Positions 16,229-25,104 of a stretch of DNA of 64,000 nucleotides are shown in pieces. The position numbers and the translations under genes are program-made. The notes under the pieces are model-generated. The model did no database searches, was not told the origin of the DNA, and saw only the letters and a program-made list of their open reading frames with translations. This DNA comes from Achromobacter pestifer (lineage in GTDB: Bacteria; Pseudomonadota; Gammaproteobacteria; Burkholderiales; Burkholderiaceae_B): NCBI RefSeq assembly GCF_013267355.1, contig NZ_CP053985.1, positions 3,348,001 to 3,412,000 of the forward strand. The letters are read 5' to 3'. Numbering within the stretch: the stretch's first letter is position 1; the number at the start of each line of letters is the position of its first letter.

Positions 16229-17617
16229 TTACTTCTTCTCAGGCAGGAACCAGTTCATCACCAGCGCGCAGATGCCGCCGGTGGCCACGCCCGACTCCAG
16301 CACGCTCTTCACGGCATGGGGCAGGTGCGACAGGATTTCCGGCACTTGCGACACGCCCAGGCCCAGGGCCAGGGACACGGCGATGATGAGCAGCGCGCGG
16401 CGGTCCAGGTGGATGCCGGCCAGGATGTTGATGCCGGACGCGGCGACCGCGCCGAACATGACCATGGCGGCGCCGCCCAGCACGGGCTCGGGCACGGCCT
16501 GCAGGATGCCTGCCACGGCCGGGAACAGGCCCAGCAGGACCAGCATGCCGGCGATCCATACGCCGACGTGGCGGCTGGCGATGCCGGTCAGCTGGATCAC
16601 GCCGTTGTTCTGCGCGAAGACCGAGCTGGGGAAGGTGTTGAAGACGCCGGCCAAGAGCGAGTTGGCGCCGTTGACCAAGACGCCGCCCTTGATGCGCTGC
16701 ATCCAAAGCGGGCCTTCGACGGGCTGCTTGGAGACCTTGCTGGTGGCGGTGACGTCGCCGATGGCTTCCAGGGACGTGACCAGGTAGATGATCAGCATGG
16801 GGACGAACAGCGCCCACGAGAAGCCCAGGCCGAAGTGCAGCGGCGTGGGGATCTGGAACAGGGCGGCTTCGCGGGCGCCGGTGAAGTCCAGGCGGCCCAT
16901 ATAGGCGGCGGCGATGTAGCCGACGGCCAGCGCCAGCACCAGGGCGGTGCTGCGCACCCACACGACCGGCACGCGGTTCAGCAGGATGATGGTGCCCAGG
17001 ACCAGGCCCGACAGGGTCAGGTTCTCGGCGCTGGCGAAGGTGCCGTTGCCCATGGCGCTGTAGCCGCCGCCCATGCTGATGAGGCCGACCTTGATCAGGG
17101 TCAGGCCAATGAGCAGCACGACGATGCCGGTGACCAGCGGGGTGATCAGGCGCTTGACGAAGGGCAGGATGCGGCTGATGCCCATTTCGACGAAGGAGCC
17201 GGCGATGACTACGCCGAAGATCGCGGCCATGACGGCTTCGACCGGGGTGCCTTGCTTGACCATGACCGAGCCGCCCGCGATCAGCGGGCCGACGAAGTTG
17301 AAGCTGGTGCCCTGCACGATGAGCAGGCCGGCGCCCAGGGGGCCGAAGCGCTTGCACTGGACGTAGGTGGCGATGCCGGAGATGACCAGCGACATGGACA
17401 CGATCAGGGTGGTGTCGCGGGTGCTTACGCCCAGGGCCTGGCAGATCAGCAGGCCGGGGGTGACGATGGGAACCAGGATGGCCAGCAGGTGCTGCAAGGC
17501 GGCGACGAAGGCCACGGGAGGCGCGGGGCGGTCGTCGGGGCCGTAGACCAGGTCGTGGCTGGGGTCGGCGTCGGAGGCGCCGTGGGGGACAGGTTGGGTC
17601 AGGGAGGCGGGTTGCAT
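16229..17617 (-). CDS. NCS2-family purine/xanthine permease
   Basis: A 462-residue polytopic inner-membrane protein of the nucleobase:cation symporter-2 family. The signature QNNGVIQLTGIASRHVG is present, and the SLEAIGDVTATS segment upstream carries the conserved acidic residue of the substrate site. About 12-14 helices are visible. The QNNG form and the SRHVG sequence resemble xanthine/uric acid carriers (XanP, UacT) more than uracil carriers. It probably takes up xanthine or urate with protons. It is monocistronic and lies after the tRNA-Leu promoter in the opposite sense to its downstream neighbour. Confidence 0.93.
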   Translation of the reverse strand: MQPASLTQPVPHGASDADPSHDLVYGPDDRPAPPVAFVAALQHLLAILVPIVTPGLLICQALGVSTRDTTLIVSMSLVISGIATYVQCKRFGPLGAGLLIVQGTSFNFVGPLIAGGSVMVKQGTPVEAVMAAIFGVVIAGSFVEMGISRILPFVKRLITPLVTGIVVLLIGLTLIKVGLISMGGGYSAMGNGTFASAENLTLSGLVLGTIILLNRVPVVWVRSTALVLALAVGYIAAAYMGRLDFTGAREAALFQIPTPLHFGLGFSWALFVPMLIIYLVTSLEAIGDVTATSKVSKQPVEGPLWMQRIKGGVLVNGANSLLAGVFNTFPSSVFAQNNGVIQLTGIASRHVGVWIAGMLVLLGLFPAVAGILQAVPEPVLGGAAMVMFGAVAASGINILAGIHLDRRALLIIAVSLALGLGVSQVPEILSHLPHAVKSVLESGVATGGICALVMNWFLPEKK

Positions 17618-17777
17618 GGCGGATGGGCCGGCCAGGGGCGGGGTAGGGGAGGAAAGTGCGGGATTTTAGCGGGGAAGGACCCGCGCCGTCCGGGAGCGGA
17701 CTGGGGGGGGCCGGGATTGCGGCCGCTGGTTAGAATCCCTGGTCGCCAATCAACGGCCGGTCAGCCTTCGCCACTCC

Positions 17778-19181
17778 ATGCAAAAACGCGCCAAATGGGC
17801 CTTGATCACGCTGGTCCTGATCATTGCCGCGCTGCCGATGTTCCTGCTGTTCTGGTTGATGGACGGCGATGATTTCGCGGCGGTGGACCGTGGACAGTCG
17901 TACGGCAACAGCATCTATAAGAACTATGAGGGTGGCGTCTACGCGGCCGTTCCCAGCAACGGCTACTACCGCCTGGACCAGGCCGATCCGGCGAGTTTCC
18001 AGACGTTCGATACCGGCGCCTACGACGGCAGGCAGGCGGCCCGGGACCAGCGCCACGTGTATTGCGGCAACCAGATCCTGCCGGACATGCAGCCGGCCTC
18101 GGTGCGCTACCTGGGCAACAGCTACTTCAGCGACGGAGCGGTCACTTATCACTGCTCGCTGCACAGCGTGCTCAACCGGGAACTGGGCATGCTGGACGAG
18201 TTCAGGCAGAAGATCCTGTACCGGGCGGACGCCGGCCCCAAGCCGCAGACCTACCTGTATCCGTTCACGGCCCTGCCGGCCAGCGCCCAGCCGTACCGGC
18301 CCTTGCTGGACCGCGACGTGGCCACGGATGGCTCGCGCGTGTTTTACCGCGGGCTTGAAATGCCGCAGGCGGATCCGGCCTCGCTGCGGCGCGTGCCCGC
18401 GGGCCGGGACGGCGACGTGCGGCCCAGCGACGATTTCTTCGCCGACGGACGCCGCGTCTATTTTCATCAGCAACTGCTGCCGCTGTCGGACGATCCCGGC
18501 TTGTACGCCTTCATGGTGGGCGACCTGTACCGCCAGCCCTATCTCTACGACCGGCGCGACGGCATGGTGTATGTCGGCGCTCAGCCTTTCGACGCGGCGC
18601 AGGCGCCGTACCGGCTGTTGAACGAGCGTGGCCGGCACGTGTATCAGGCGCTGTTCGCAGGCCGGAACGGCATCTATTTCTACAACACGCAGACGCGCAA
18701 GCAGGAACGGGCCGGCGACGATCCCTTCGCTTCGGGATCCTTCACCGAGCTGTCGCCCTACGTGTACACGGACGGCAAACAGGTGCTGTTCCTGCAGGCC
18801 CGGGAATCTTGGGCCCGTTCTTCGCGCGGCGGAGGCGGAGGGCTGGTGTCCCGGTCGACGTTGATCAATCGGCTGCAGGGCGAGCCGGCGGGGGAATGGA
18901 AAAAGCTCGGTGCGGTTTATCACGGCTTCGGCACCGTCTGGCAGAAGGGGGACGCGCTTTACTACTTCGACGAGCTGGGCCCGACGCAGCTCGTCTTCGA
19001 CCCGATCTACCGGATACTGGACCGCGCCGCGGCGGATTTCCTGCTGGGCTCGCAGGAGACGCGGCAGATCAGGACGGCGGATATCCGCAAGCTGATCCGG
19101 GACGGCAAGCTGGCGGTGCCGCCGTATGAAGGCGTGTTGGAGGCGAAGACGCGTTATCGCAAGGTCTTCTCCATTTTCTGA
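17778..19181 (+). CDS. DKNYY-like repeat protein with membrane anchor
   Basis: A 467-residue protein with an N-terminal membrane helix (about residues 7-27). The rest is built of irregular repeats of the DKNYY type, in which D-x(3-8)-[VR]-[VF]-[YF]-[YF] units recur, for example VATDGSRVFYRG, FFADGRRVYFHQ, RNGIYFYN and YVYTDGKQVLFLQ. Such repeats probably form a beta-propeller-like or solenoid fold. It would sit in the inner membrane with the repeats in the periplasm. Function is unknown. It is divergent from the NCS2 permease and is followed by htpG with its own heat-shock promoter. Confidence 0.72.
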   Translation: MQKRAKWALITLVLIIAALPMFLLFWLMDGDDFAAVDRGQSYGNSIYKNYEGGVYAAVPSNGYYRLDQADPASFQTFDTGAYDGRQAARDQRHVYCGNQILPDMQPASVRYLGNSYFSDGAVTYHCSLHSVLNRELGMLDEFRQKILYRADAGPKPQTYLYPFTALPASAQPYRPLLDRDVATDGSRVFYRGLEMPQADPASLRRVPAGRDGDVRPSDDFFADGRRVYFHQQLLPLSDDPGLYAFMVGDLYRQPYLYDRRDGMVYVGAQPFDAAQAPYRLLNERGRHVYQALFAGRNGIYFYNTQTRKQERAGDDPFASGSFTELSPYVYTDGKQVLFLQARESWARSSRGGGGGLVSRSTLINRLQGEPAGEWKKLGAVYHGFGTVWQKGDALYYFDELGPTQLVFDPIYRILDRAAADFLLGSQETRQIRTADIRKLIRDGKLAVPPYEGVLEAKTRYRKVFSIF

Positions 19182-19206
19182 TAGGTAGGGGGCGACTGCG
19201 CCAGCC

Positions 19207-19234
19207 CTTGAAAGCGCGCCATTGGCCCCCACAT
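19207..19234 (+). promoter_or_regulatory. sigma-32-like heat-shock promoter for htpG
   Basis: CTTGAAA at 19207-19213, a 13-base spacer and CCCCACAT at 19227-19234 match the RpoH consensus (CTTGAAA and CCCCATnT) closely. The start codon of htpG is about 87 bases further on. Confidence 0.7.
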
Positions 19235-19320
19235 CAGTAGGGTTTCCCGGCGGCCGCGCGGGCCAGATGTCCCGGCAGCCAATAACTGTCCCTAATTTAT
19301 TTACCTAGCCACGTAGAACT

Positions 19321-21219
19321 ATGAGCCAAACCGCCACGCCTTCCACGTCCGAAACCCTGGGGTTCCAGGCAGAGGTGAAGCAGCTGCTGCACCTGATGAT
19401 CCATTCGCTGTACAGCAACAAGGAAATCTTCCTGCGCGAGCTGGTGTCGAACGCATCGGACGCCTGCGACAAGCTGCGCTTCGAGGCCATCGACCAGCCC
19501 GATCTGCTGGAAGGCAATGGCGAACTGGCCATCACGGTCAGCTACGACAAGGCCGCCCGCACCATCACCATCTCCGACAACGGCATCGGCCTGTCGCGTG
19601 ACGAAGCCGTGGCCAACCTGGGCACGATTGCGCGCTCCGGCACGCGGGAATTCTTCTCGCAGCTGACTGGCGACAAGCAGAAGGATGCGCAGCTGATCGG
19701 TCAGTTCGGCGTGGGCTTCTATTCGTCGTTCATCGTGGCCGACAAGGTCACGGTGGTCAGCCGCCGCGCCGGCGCCACGGACGCGATCCAGTGGGAATCC
19801 GACGGCCAGGGTGAATTCACCATCGCTGCCGCCGAGAAGGCCACGCGCGGCACGGACGTCACGCTGCACCTGCGCGCCGACGAAGACGAATTGCTCAATG
19901 GCTGGAAGCTGCGCGAGATCCTGCGCCGCTATTCGGACCACATCTCCCTGCCCATCCGCATGGCCAAGGAAGAGTGGGACCAGGAGAAGGGCGAGCAGGT
20001 CAAGACCGAAGAACTGGAAACGGTGAACCAGGCCAATGCGCTGTGGGCCCGCAGCAAGTCCGACGTCACGGAAGAGCAGTACCGCGAGTTCTACAAGACG
20101 GTGTCGCACGACTACGACGACCCGCTGGCCTGGACCCACAACCGCGTGGAAGGCCGCAGCGAATATACGCAGCTGCTGTACGTGCCCAAGCATGCGCCCA
20201 TGGACATGTGGGACCGCGACGGCCGCCACGGCGTGAAGCTGTACGTGAAGCGCGTCTTCATCATGGACGACGCCGACCAGCTGCTGCCTTCGTACCTGCG
20301 TTTCGTGCGCGGTGTGATCGATTCGGCGGACCTGCCGCTGAACGTCTCGCGTGAAATCCTGCAGGAAAGCCGCGATGTGCGCGCCATCCGCGAGGGTTCG
20401 GCCAAGCGCATCCTGTCGCTGCTGGAAGACATGGCGGAGAACAAGCCGGAAGACTACGCCACGTTCTGGTCGGAGTTCGGCCAGGTGCTGAAGGAAGGCG
20501 CGGGCGAGGACTCGGCCAACCTGGAGCGCATCGCCAAGCTCATGCGCTTCGCATCGACGCAGACGGGCGACCAGGCTCAGACCGTGTCGTTCGCCGACTA
20601 CGTGTCGCGCATGAAGGACGGCCAGGACAAGATCTACTACGTCACGGCGGATACCTTCGCCGCGGCCAGCAACAGCCCGCATCTGGAAATCTTCCGCAAG
20701 AAGGGCATCGAGGTCCTGCTGCTGTCGGACCGCGTCGATGAATGGATGCTGTCCTACCTGCGCGAATTCGACGGCAAGTCGCTGGTGTCGGTGGCCAAGG
20801 GCGGCCTGGATCTGGCCGAGCTGGCCGACGAGGAAGAAAAGAAGCACCAGGCCGAAGTGGCCGAGGACTTCAAGCCGCTGGTCGAGCGCCTGCAGAAGAC
20901 GCTGGAAGACCAGGTCAAGGAAGTGCGCGTGACCCTGCGCCTGGTGGATTCGCCGGCTTGCGTGGTGGTGGGCCAGAACGAACTCAGCCCGCACCTGTTG
21001 CGCATGCTGAAGGCCGCCGGCCAGGAAGCGCCGAACGTCAAGCCGGTGCTGGAAATCAACCCCGAGCATCCGCTGCTGGCGCGTATCCGCGCGGCCGACG
21101 ACGGCGAGTTCGACCAGTGGGCGCGTCTGCTGCTGGATCAGGCGCTGCTGGCCGAAGGCGCGCAGATCGCGGACCCGGCCGCGTTCGTGAAGCGGCTGAA
21201 TGCGTTGCTGCTGAAGTAA
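19321..21219 (+). CDS. htpG: Hsp90 chaperone HtpG
   Basis: A 632-residue Hsp90, the usual bacterial length. The N-terminal ATPase (GHKL) domain shows [20 protein letters not shown], the lid GTIARSGT and QFGVGFYS. The middle domain carries the conserved NVSREILQ arginine region that senses ATP gamma-phosphate, and the C-terminal dimerisation domain is complete. It is a cytosolic ATP-dependent chaperone for stress-denatured proteins. It has its own sigma-32-like promoter and a strong terminator, so it is a single-gene heat-shock unit. Confidence 0.98.
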   Translation: MSQTATPSTSETLGFQAEVKQLLHLMIHSLYSNKEIFLRELVSNASDACDKLRFEAIDQPDLLEGNGELAITVSYDKAARTITISDNGIGLSRDEAVANLGTIARSGTREFFSQLTGDKQKDAQLIGQFGVGFYSSFIVADKVTVVSRRAGATDAIQWESDGQGEFTIAAAEKATRGTDVTLHLRADEDELLNGWKLREILRRYSDHISLPIRMAKEEWDQEKGEQVKTEELETVNQANALWARSKSDVTEEQYREFYKTVSHDYDDPLAWTHNRVEGRSEYTQLLYVPKHAPMDMWDRDGRHGVKLYVKRVFIMDDADQLLPSYLRFVRGVIDSADLPLNVSREILQESRDVRAIREGSAKRILSLLEDMAENKPEDYATFWSEFGQVLKEGAGEDSANLERIAKLMRFASTQTGDQAQTVSFADYVSRMKDGQDKIYYVTADTFAAASNSPHLEIFRKKGIEVLLLSDRVDEWMLSYLREFDGKSLVSVAKGGLDLAELADEEEKKHQAEVAEDFKPLVERLQKTLEDQVKEVRVTLRLVDSPACVVVGQNELSPHLLRMLKAAGQEAPNVKPVLEINPEHPLLARIRAADDGEFDQWARLLLDQALLAEGAQIADPAAFVKRLNALLLK

Positions 21220-21236
21220 GCGGGACGCGGTTCGAT

Positions 21237-21266
21237 AAGGGCGCCTTTGATAGGCGCCCTTTTTTC
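21237..21266 (+). terminator. terminator of htpG
   Basis: A nine-base stem AAGGGCGCC with GGCGCCCTT around a seven-base loop, followed by a T run, begins 18 bases after the htpG stop. Confidence 0.88.
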
Positions 21267-21296
21267 GTTTGGCAGAGGCTGGATAAAGGACTAAAT

Positions 21297-21313
21297 ATTA
21301 CCGATCGGGAGTA
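21297..21313. promoter_or_regulatory. HipB-type operator O1 (left half good)
   Basis: ATTACCG-AT-CGGGAGT: the left half matches the consensus ATTACCG and the right half is degenerate. Its centre is at 21304/21305, 49 bases before the centre of O2. Confidence 0.5.
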
Positions 21314-21345
21314 TTTAAGAAATGCTCGCCAGTGTCGAACAAATT

Positions 21346-21361
21346 TTTCCCGCTCGGTAAT
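21346..21361. promoter_or_regulatory. HipB-type operator O2 (right half good)
   Basis: TTTCCCG-CT-CGGTAAT: the right half matches CGGTAAT and the left half is degenerate. Its centre is at 21353/21354, 49 bases from each neighbouring site. Confidence 0.5.
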
Positions 21362-21392
21362 TTTTCTGTGCGCCCAGCTAATTATTGTTCTA

Positions 21393-21412
21393 AAATTACC
21401 GAACGGTAATTT
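21393..21412. promoter_or_regulatory. HipB-type operator O3 (perfect palindrome)
   Basis: Arms AAATTACCG and CGGTAATTT flank AA, a perfect 9-base palindrome 12 bases before the hipB start, adjoining the AGGAGAGG Shine-Dalgarno site. It should be the main autoregulatory site of the HipAB pair. Confidence 0.65.
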
Positions 21413-21423
21413 AGGAGAGGCCC

Positions 21424-21693
21424 ATGTCCAAGACCGATATGTCCGAGGCGCTGGCAGGTGGGGCTGGCGTAACGATCCGCACATCGACCGAGCTGGGCGA
21501 GTTGGTGAAAGCCGTGCGGCGCTCCCAAGGCTTGCTGCAGGCGGATCTGGCTGGTTTGTCCGGCACAGGCAACCGCTACGTGGTGGATCTGGAGCGTGGC
21601 AAGCCCACGCTGCAATTGCAGAAGGTGCTGGACATGCTCGATCTGCTGGGTCTTGAAGTGCAGGTGGTGCCCAAGCGCGCGAGCCTGCCATGA
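21424..21693 (+). CDS. hipB: HipB-like antitoxin / repressor
   Basis: An 89-residue Cro/CI-type helix-turn-helix protein (residues about 23-78: LGELVKAVRRSQGLLQADLAGLSG..., YVVDLERGKPTLQLQKVLDML). Its stop overlaps the hipA start by four bases (ATGA), the standard antitoxin-toxin coupling. By analogy with Escherichia coli it should bind and neutralise HipA and repress its own promoter through the three ATTACCG/CGGTAAT sites upstream. The N-terminal 15 residues are an extension to the minimal HipB. A GGAGAGG ribosome-binding site precedes the ATG. Confidence 0.88.
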   Translation: MSKTDMSEALAGGAGVTIRTSTELGELVKAVRRSQGLLQADLAGLSGTGNRYVVDLERGKPTLQLQKVLDMLDLLGLEVQVVPKRASLP

Positions 21694-22955
21694 CCGCCGT
21701 CGATGCGCTGGACATCTATCACGCAGACCGCAAGGTCGGACGCTTGTTCGACGAGCGGCCCTTGCGTTTCTTGTATGACGACACTTGGCTGAATCAGGCC
21801 AGTGCGCACGCCATCTCGCCGTCGGTGCCTTTGCGCAGCGGCGATCACACGGGCGACGCAGTGCATGCCTTCTTTGAAAATTTGCTGCCCGAAGGGCATG
21901 TGCGCAAGTTCCTGCAGGTCAGCCGGCATGCCACCACGGTCTTCGGCCTGCTGCGCAGCGTGGGGGGAGATACCGCCAGCGGGTTGACCATATTGCCGCA
22001 AGGCGAGCGTCCCGCGCCGGCGCATTATCGGCCCACGACCTGGCAGGAGATTGCAGCGCGTCTGCGGAACACCGCCGTGCCCGCGTTGGTGTCGGAGAAT
22101 GCCGAGGGTGCGCGGATTTCGCTGGCGGGGGCGCAAGACAAGCTGTTGCTGACGGTGATGCCAAACGGATCGCCCGCGATCCCCGAAGGCGCCGCGCCGT
22201 CTACGCATATCCTGAAGCCAGACATCAGAGGCTTCGACAAGGTCTGGCCGTCGGCGTTGAACGAAACGTTGGTGATGCAGTTGGCCGCCAGCCTGGGCCT
22301 AGGGGCGGCGCAGGCCAGTTATCAGCGCGATACGCGCGCTTGCCTGATCGAGCGTTACGACCGCGTGCCCGGCGACGACGGCGAGTTGATTCGGATGCAT
22401 CAATTGGATCTTTGCCAACTGGCAGGTAAACCCTCCGACGTGAAGTACGAATCGGATGGCGGTCCGTCCCTGGCGCAATGCCGCGCCATGCTGGGAAGCA
22501 TGGGCGTGGGCGCGGCGGACCTGAAGCGCTTTCTGCAGTGGGTGTTGTTCAATCTGTGCGTGGGCAACAACGACAGCCACGCCAAGAATCTGTCCGTGTT
22601 GCAGACGGCAGGCGGAATGTACCGGCTGGCGCCGTTTTACGATTTGATGTGCACCGCGATCTATCCCGGGCTGGCGCGCAATTTCGCCTTGTCGATCGGC
22701 GGTGAAATGAAGCCCGGCGCGATCGGGCCGGAGCAATTGGACGCGATGGCGCGCGAGCTGGGGTTTGCGGGGCGCTATGTCAGGACGGTCGGCGTGGCGT
22801 TGACGAGCGCGCTGCCCGGCGTTTTGGCGCAGGTGCAAGCGGCCCTGTCGGAGCAGGTCGCCGCCGGCACGGAGCGCGCATTGGTGGAGCGCTTGGGCCG
22901 CTGGATCAACACCAATACCCAAAAGCTCGCGAAACACTGGGGCTGGGAGTCCTAG
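21690..22955 (+). CDS. hipA: HipA-family serine/threonine kinase toxin
   Basis: A 421-residue full-length HipA kinase. S144 in the loop ISLAGAQDK is the autophosphorylation-site equivalent, K176 (HILKPD) binds ATP, and NND-S-H-x-K-N with D295, K299 and N300 is the catalytic loop. D318 in FYDLM is the metal-binding aspartate. All key residues are present, so the toxin should be active; the E. coli enzyme phosphorylates glutamyl-tRNA synthetase and induces dormancy. It is translationally coupled to hipB. Its last four bases overlap the end of the convergent acyl-CoA synthetase gene. Confidence 0.93.
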   Translation: MTAVDALDIYHADRKVGRLFDERPLRFLYDDTWLNQASAHAISPSVPLRSGDHTGDAVHAFFENLLPEGHVRKFLQVSRHATTVFGLLRSVGGDTASGLTILPQGERPAPAHYRPTTWQEIAARLRNTAVPALVSENAEGARISLAGAQDKLLLTVMPNGSPAIPEGAAPSTHILKPDIRGFDKVWPSALNETLVMQLAASLGLGAAQASYQRDTRACLIERYDRVPGDDGELIRMHQLDLCQLAGKPSDVKYESDGGPSLAQCRAMLGSMGVGAADLKRFLQWVLFNLCVGNNDSHAKNLSVLQTAGGMYRLAPFYDLMCTAIYPGLARNFALSIGGEMKPGAIGPEQLDAMARELGFAGRYVRTVGVALTSALPGVLAQVQAALSEQVAAGTERALVERLGRWINTNTQKLAKHWGWES

Positions 22956-25087
22956 TCTCCGCCGCGTATCACCACCGCATCCAGCGCCACCACCCCTTGC
23001 CTCTCAGGCAGCGCCAGCAAGGGATTGATCTCCACCGAACTGAAGTCCTCCCGGCGCGCGTGGGCGAAGCGGGACAGGGCCGCCAGCGCGTCGGCCAGCG
23101 CGTCGACGTCGCAGGGCGGCGCGCCGCGCGCGCCTTGCAGCAGGGCGTAGCCCTTGATCTCGCGGATCATTTCCAGGGCGTCATCGCGGCCGAAGGGGGC
23201 CAGGCGGAAACTGACGTCCTTGAGCACTTCGACGAAGACGCCGCCCAGGCCGAACATGACGACGGGGCCGAACACGGGATCGCAATGCACGCCAGCGATG
23301 CATTCGACGCCCTTGGGGGCCATGGGGGCGACCAGCACGCCGTCGATGCGGGCGTCGGGCCGGTGCTGGCGAACCGAGGCCATGATGTCGGCGTAAGCGC
23401 GCCGCACGGCGTCCTCGCCGCGCAGGTTGAGCTTCACGCCGCCTACGTCGCTTTTGTGCGTGATGTCGGGCGATACCACCTTGAGCACGACGGGAACATC
23501 CTCGCTGCCGGCGCCCGGGCCTGCCGTGCGCATGTCTGCGACGGCGCGCACTGCCGCATCCGCATCGATGGCCAGCGCGCAAGGGGAAGTGGGCAAGCCG
23601 GCCTGACGCAGCAGATCCATGGCCTGGACTTCGTTGTAGGCGTCCAGCAATGCCGGGGCGTTGGCGACCGCAGTTGCGGGAATCTCTTCAGCCACGCTGC
23701 TGTCTCCATTGGCCGCCAGCCCAGCCACCGCGCCTATCGTGCGGATGGCGGCGCTAGGATCAGGAAACACCAGGCAGCCCAGCCGTTCCAGTTCGCGGCG
23801 GCGCGCGGGCGGGAACAGCGCGCTGATGGCCAGGGGCACGTCGGGATGGCGGGCCTGCATCTGCCGCGCGAAGGTCTCGAAGGTGGGCCACAGGGCTTCG
23901 GAGGATCCGGCGGCGGCCAAGAACACGGCCAGGGCGTCATAGCGGCCATCGGCCAGCATGTCGTCGGCGGTGGCCAGCAGCAGGCCGGGTTCGGACACGG
24001 CCTGCCCGGTCACGTCGACGGGGTTGCGGCCGCTGGCGAAGGGCACGCGTTCCAGCAGCCTGGCCTGCGCGTCGGCGGCGGGCTCGGGCAGCGCCAGTCC
24101 GGTGTCGGCGGCTTCGTCGGCCATCAGCGCGCCCACGCCGCCGGAGATCGTGAAGATGCCTAGCCTGCGGCCTTGCGGCGGCTGTTTCCAGGTGTCCAGC
24201 GCATAACCCAGGTTGAAGAATTCCTCGATGGTGCGCGCGCGCAGGGCGCCATACTGGCGGAACAGCGCGTCGTAGACGGCGTCATCGCCGGCCAGCGCGG
24301 CGGTGTGCGAAGCCGCGGCCTGCGCGCCGGCCTGGGTGCGGCCGATCTTGGTGACGACGACGGGCTTGCCGGCCGTGCGCGCCGCGGCCAGGGCGCGGCG
24401 CAGCTTGGCGCCATCGCGGCAGCCTTCCATGTAGGCCATGATGACGCGGGTATCGGCGTCGCGCGCCAGCCATTCGATGCAGTCGGCGACGTCGATGTCG
24501 GCTTCGTTGCCGGTGCTGATCCAGTGCGACAGGCCCAGGCCGCGTTCGCGCGCCATGCTGTAGGCGTAGGCGCCGAACGCGCCGCTCTGCGACACCATGC
24601 CGATGCCGCCGGGGGCGACGACGCCGTTGGCGGGGGCGGGCGAGAAGGTTGCGTAGACATTGCGCCGCACGTTCATGAAGCCCAGGCAATTGGGGCCCAG
24701 CAGCCGGATGCCGCGCTCGCGCGCGATGGCGCAGAGCCGTTCCTGCTGTGCGGCGCCGTCCGCGCCGGTCTCGGAGAAGCCGGAGGTGAACACCACGGCC
24801 GCGCCGACCTGGCCAGGCCGGGCGCGTTCCAGCGCCTGTGCGGCGTGGGCGGCGGGCACGGCCAGGATAGCCAGGTCCACGTCCGTGTCCAGGGCATCCA
24901 GGCCGGGTAGGGCGGGCAGGCCGGCGATGGTGTTCGCACGCGGGTTGACCGGGATGATGCGGCCGCTGTAGCCGTGCTGCAGCAGCAGTGTGATCGGCAT
25001 CGCGCCGATCTTGCCCGGCGTGGCCGAGGCGCCGATGATGGCGATGCCTTGCGGATCGAAGAGGCGGGACAGGGAGGTGTCAGTCAT
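22952..25087 (-). CDS. NDP-forming acyl-CoA synthetase (acetate-CoA ligase family)
   Basis: A 711-residue single-chain enzyme of the ADP-forming acyl-CoA synthetase family. An N-terminal CoA-binding domain (residues 10-105, GASATPGKIG) is followed by a succinyl-CoA-ligase-like domain carrying H261 of SHTAALAG, the phospho-relay histidine, and a C-terminal ATP-grasp domain from about residue 480. The reaction links an organic acid, CoA and ATP to acyl-CoA, ADP and phosphate, or the reverse. It is the last gene of a six-gene operon with dehydrogenases and a reductase, so it may activate the imported acid or release energy at the end of the pathway. Confidence 0.9.
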   Translation of the reverse strand: MTDTSLSRLFDPQGIAIIGASATPGKIGAMPITLLLQHGYSGRIIPVNPRANTIAGLPALPGLDALDTDVDLAILAVPAAHAAQALERARPGQVGAAVVFTSGFSETGADGAAQQERLCAIARERGIRLLGPNCLGFMNVRRNVYATFSPAPANGVVAPGGIGMVSQSGAFGAYAYSMARERGLGLSHWISTGNEADIDVADCIEWLARDADTRVIMAYMEGCRDGAKLRRALAAARTAGKPVVVTKIGRTQAGAQAAASHTAALAGDDAVYDALFRQYGALRARTIEEFFNLGYALDTWKQPPQGRRLGIFTISGGVGALMADEAADTGLALPEPAADAQARLLERVPFASGRNPVDVTGQAVSEPGLLLATADDMLADGRYDALAVFLAAAGSSEALWPTFETFARQMQARHPDVPLAISALFPPARRRELERLGCLVFPDPSAAIRTIGAVAGLAANGDSSVAEEIPATAVANAPALLDAYNEVQAMDLLRQAGLPTSPCALAIDADAAVRAVADMRTAGPGAGSEDVPVVLKVVSPDITHKSDVGGVKLNLRGEDAVRRAYADIMASVRQHRPDARIDGVLVAPMAPKGVECIAGVHCDPVFGPVVMFGLGGVFVEVLKDVSFRLAPFGRDDALEMIREIKGYALLQGARGAPPCDVDALADALAALSRFAHARREDFSSVEINPLLALPERQGVVALDAVVIRGGD

Positions 25088-25104
25088 GGTGTGGCGATGA
25101 AGGA

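Noticed and set aside
16316..17872. A 518-codon open frame opposite the NCS2 permease
   Set aside because: High GC content leaves long antisense frames open. Its composition (runs of Gln, Asp, Gly, Ala) is not protein-like, and the minus-strand permease is clearly real.
21237..21423. A small gene between htpG and hipB
   Set aside because: The region is explained by the htpG terminator and three operator-like sites; no good open frame is present.
22997..24163. A long plus-strand open frame inside the acyl-CoA synthetase gene
   Set aside because: It is a frame shadow of the minus-strand gene with no recognisable domain, starts or ribosome-binding site.
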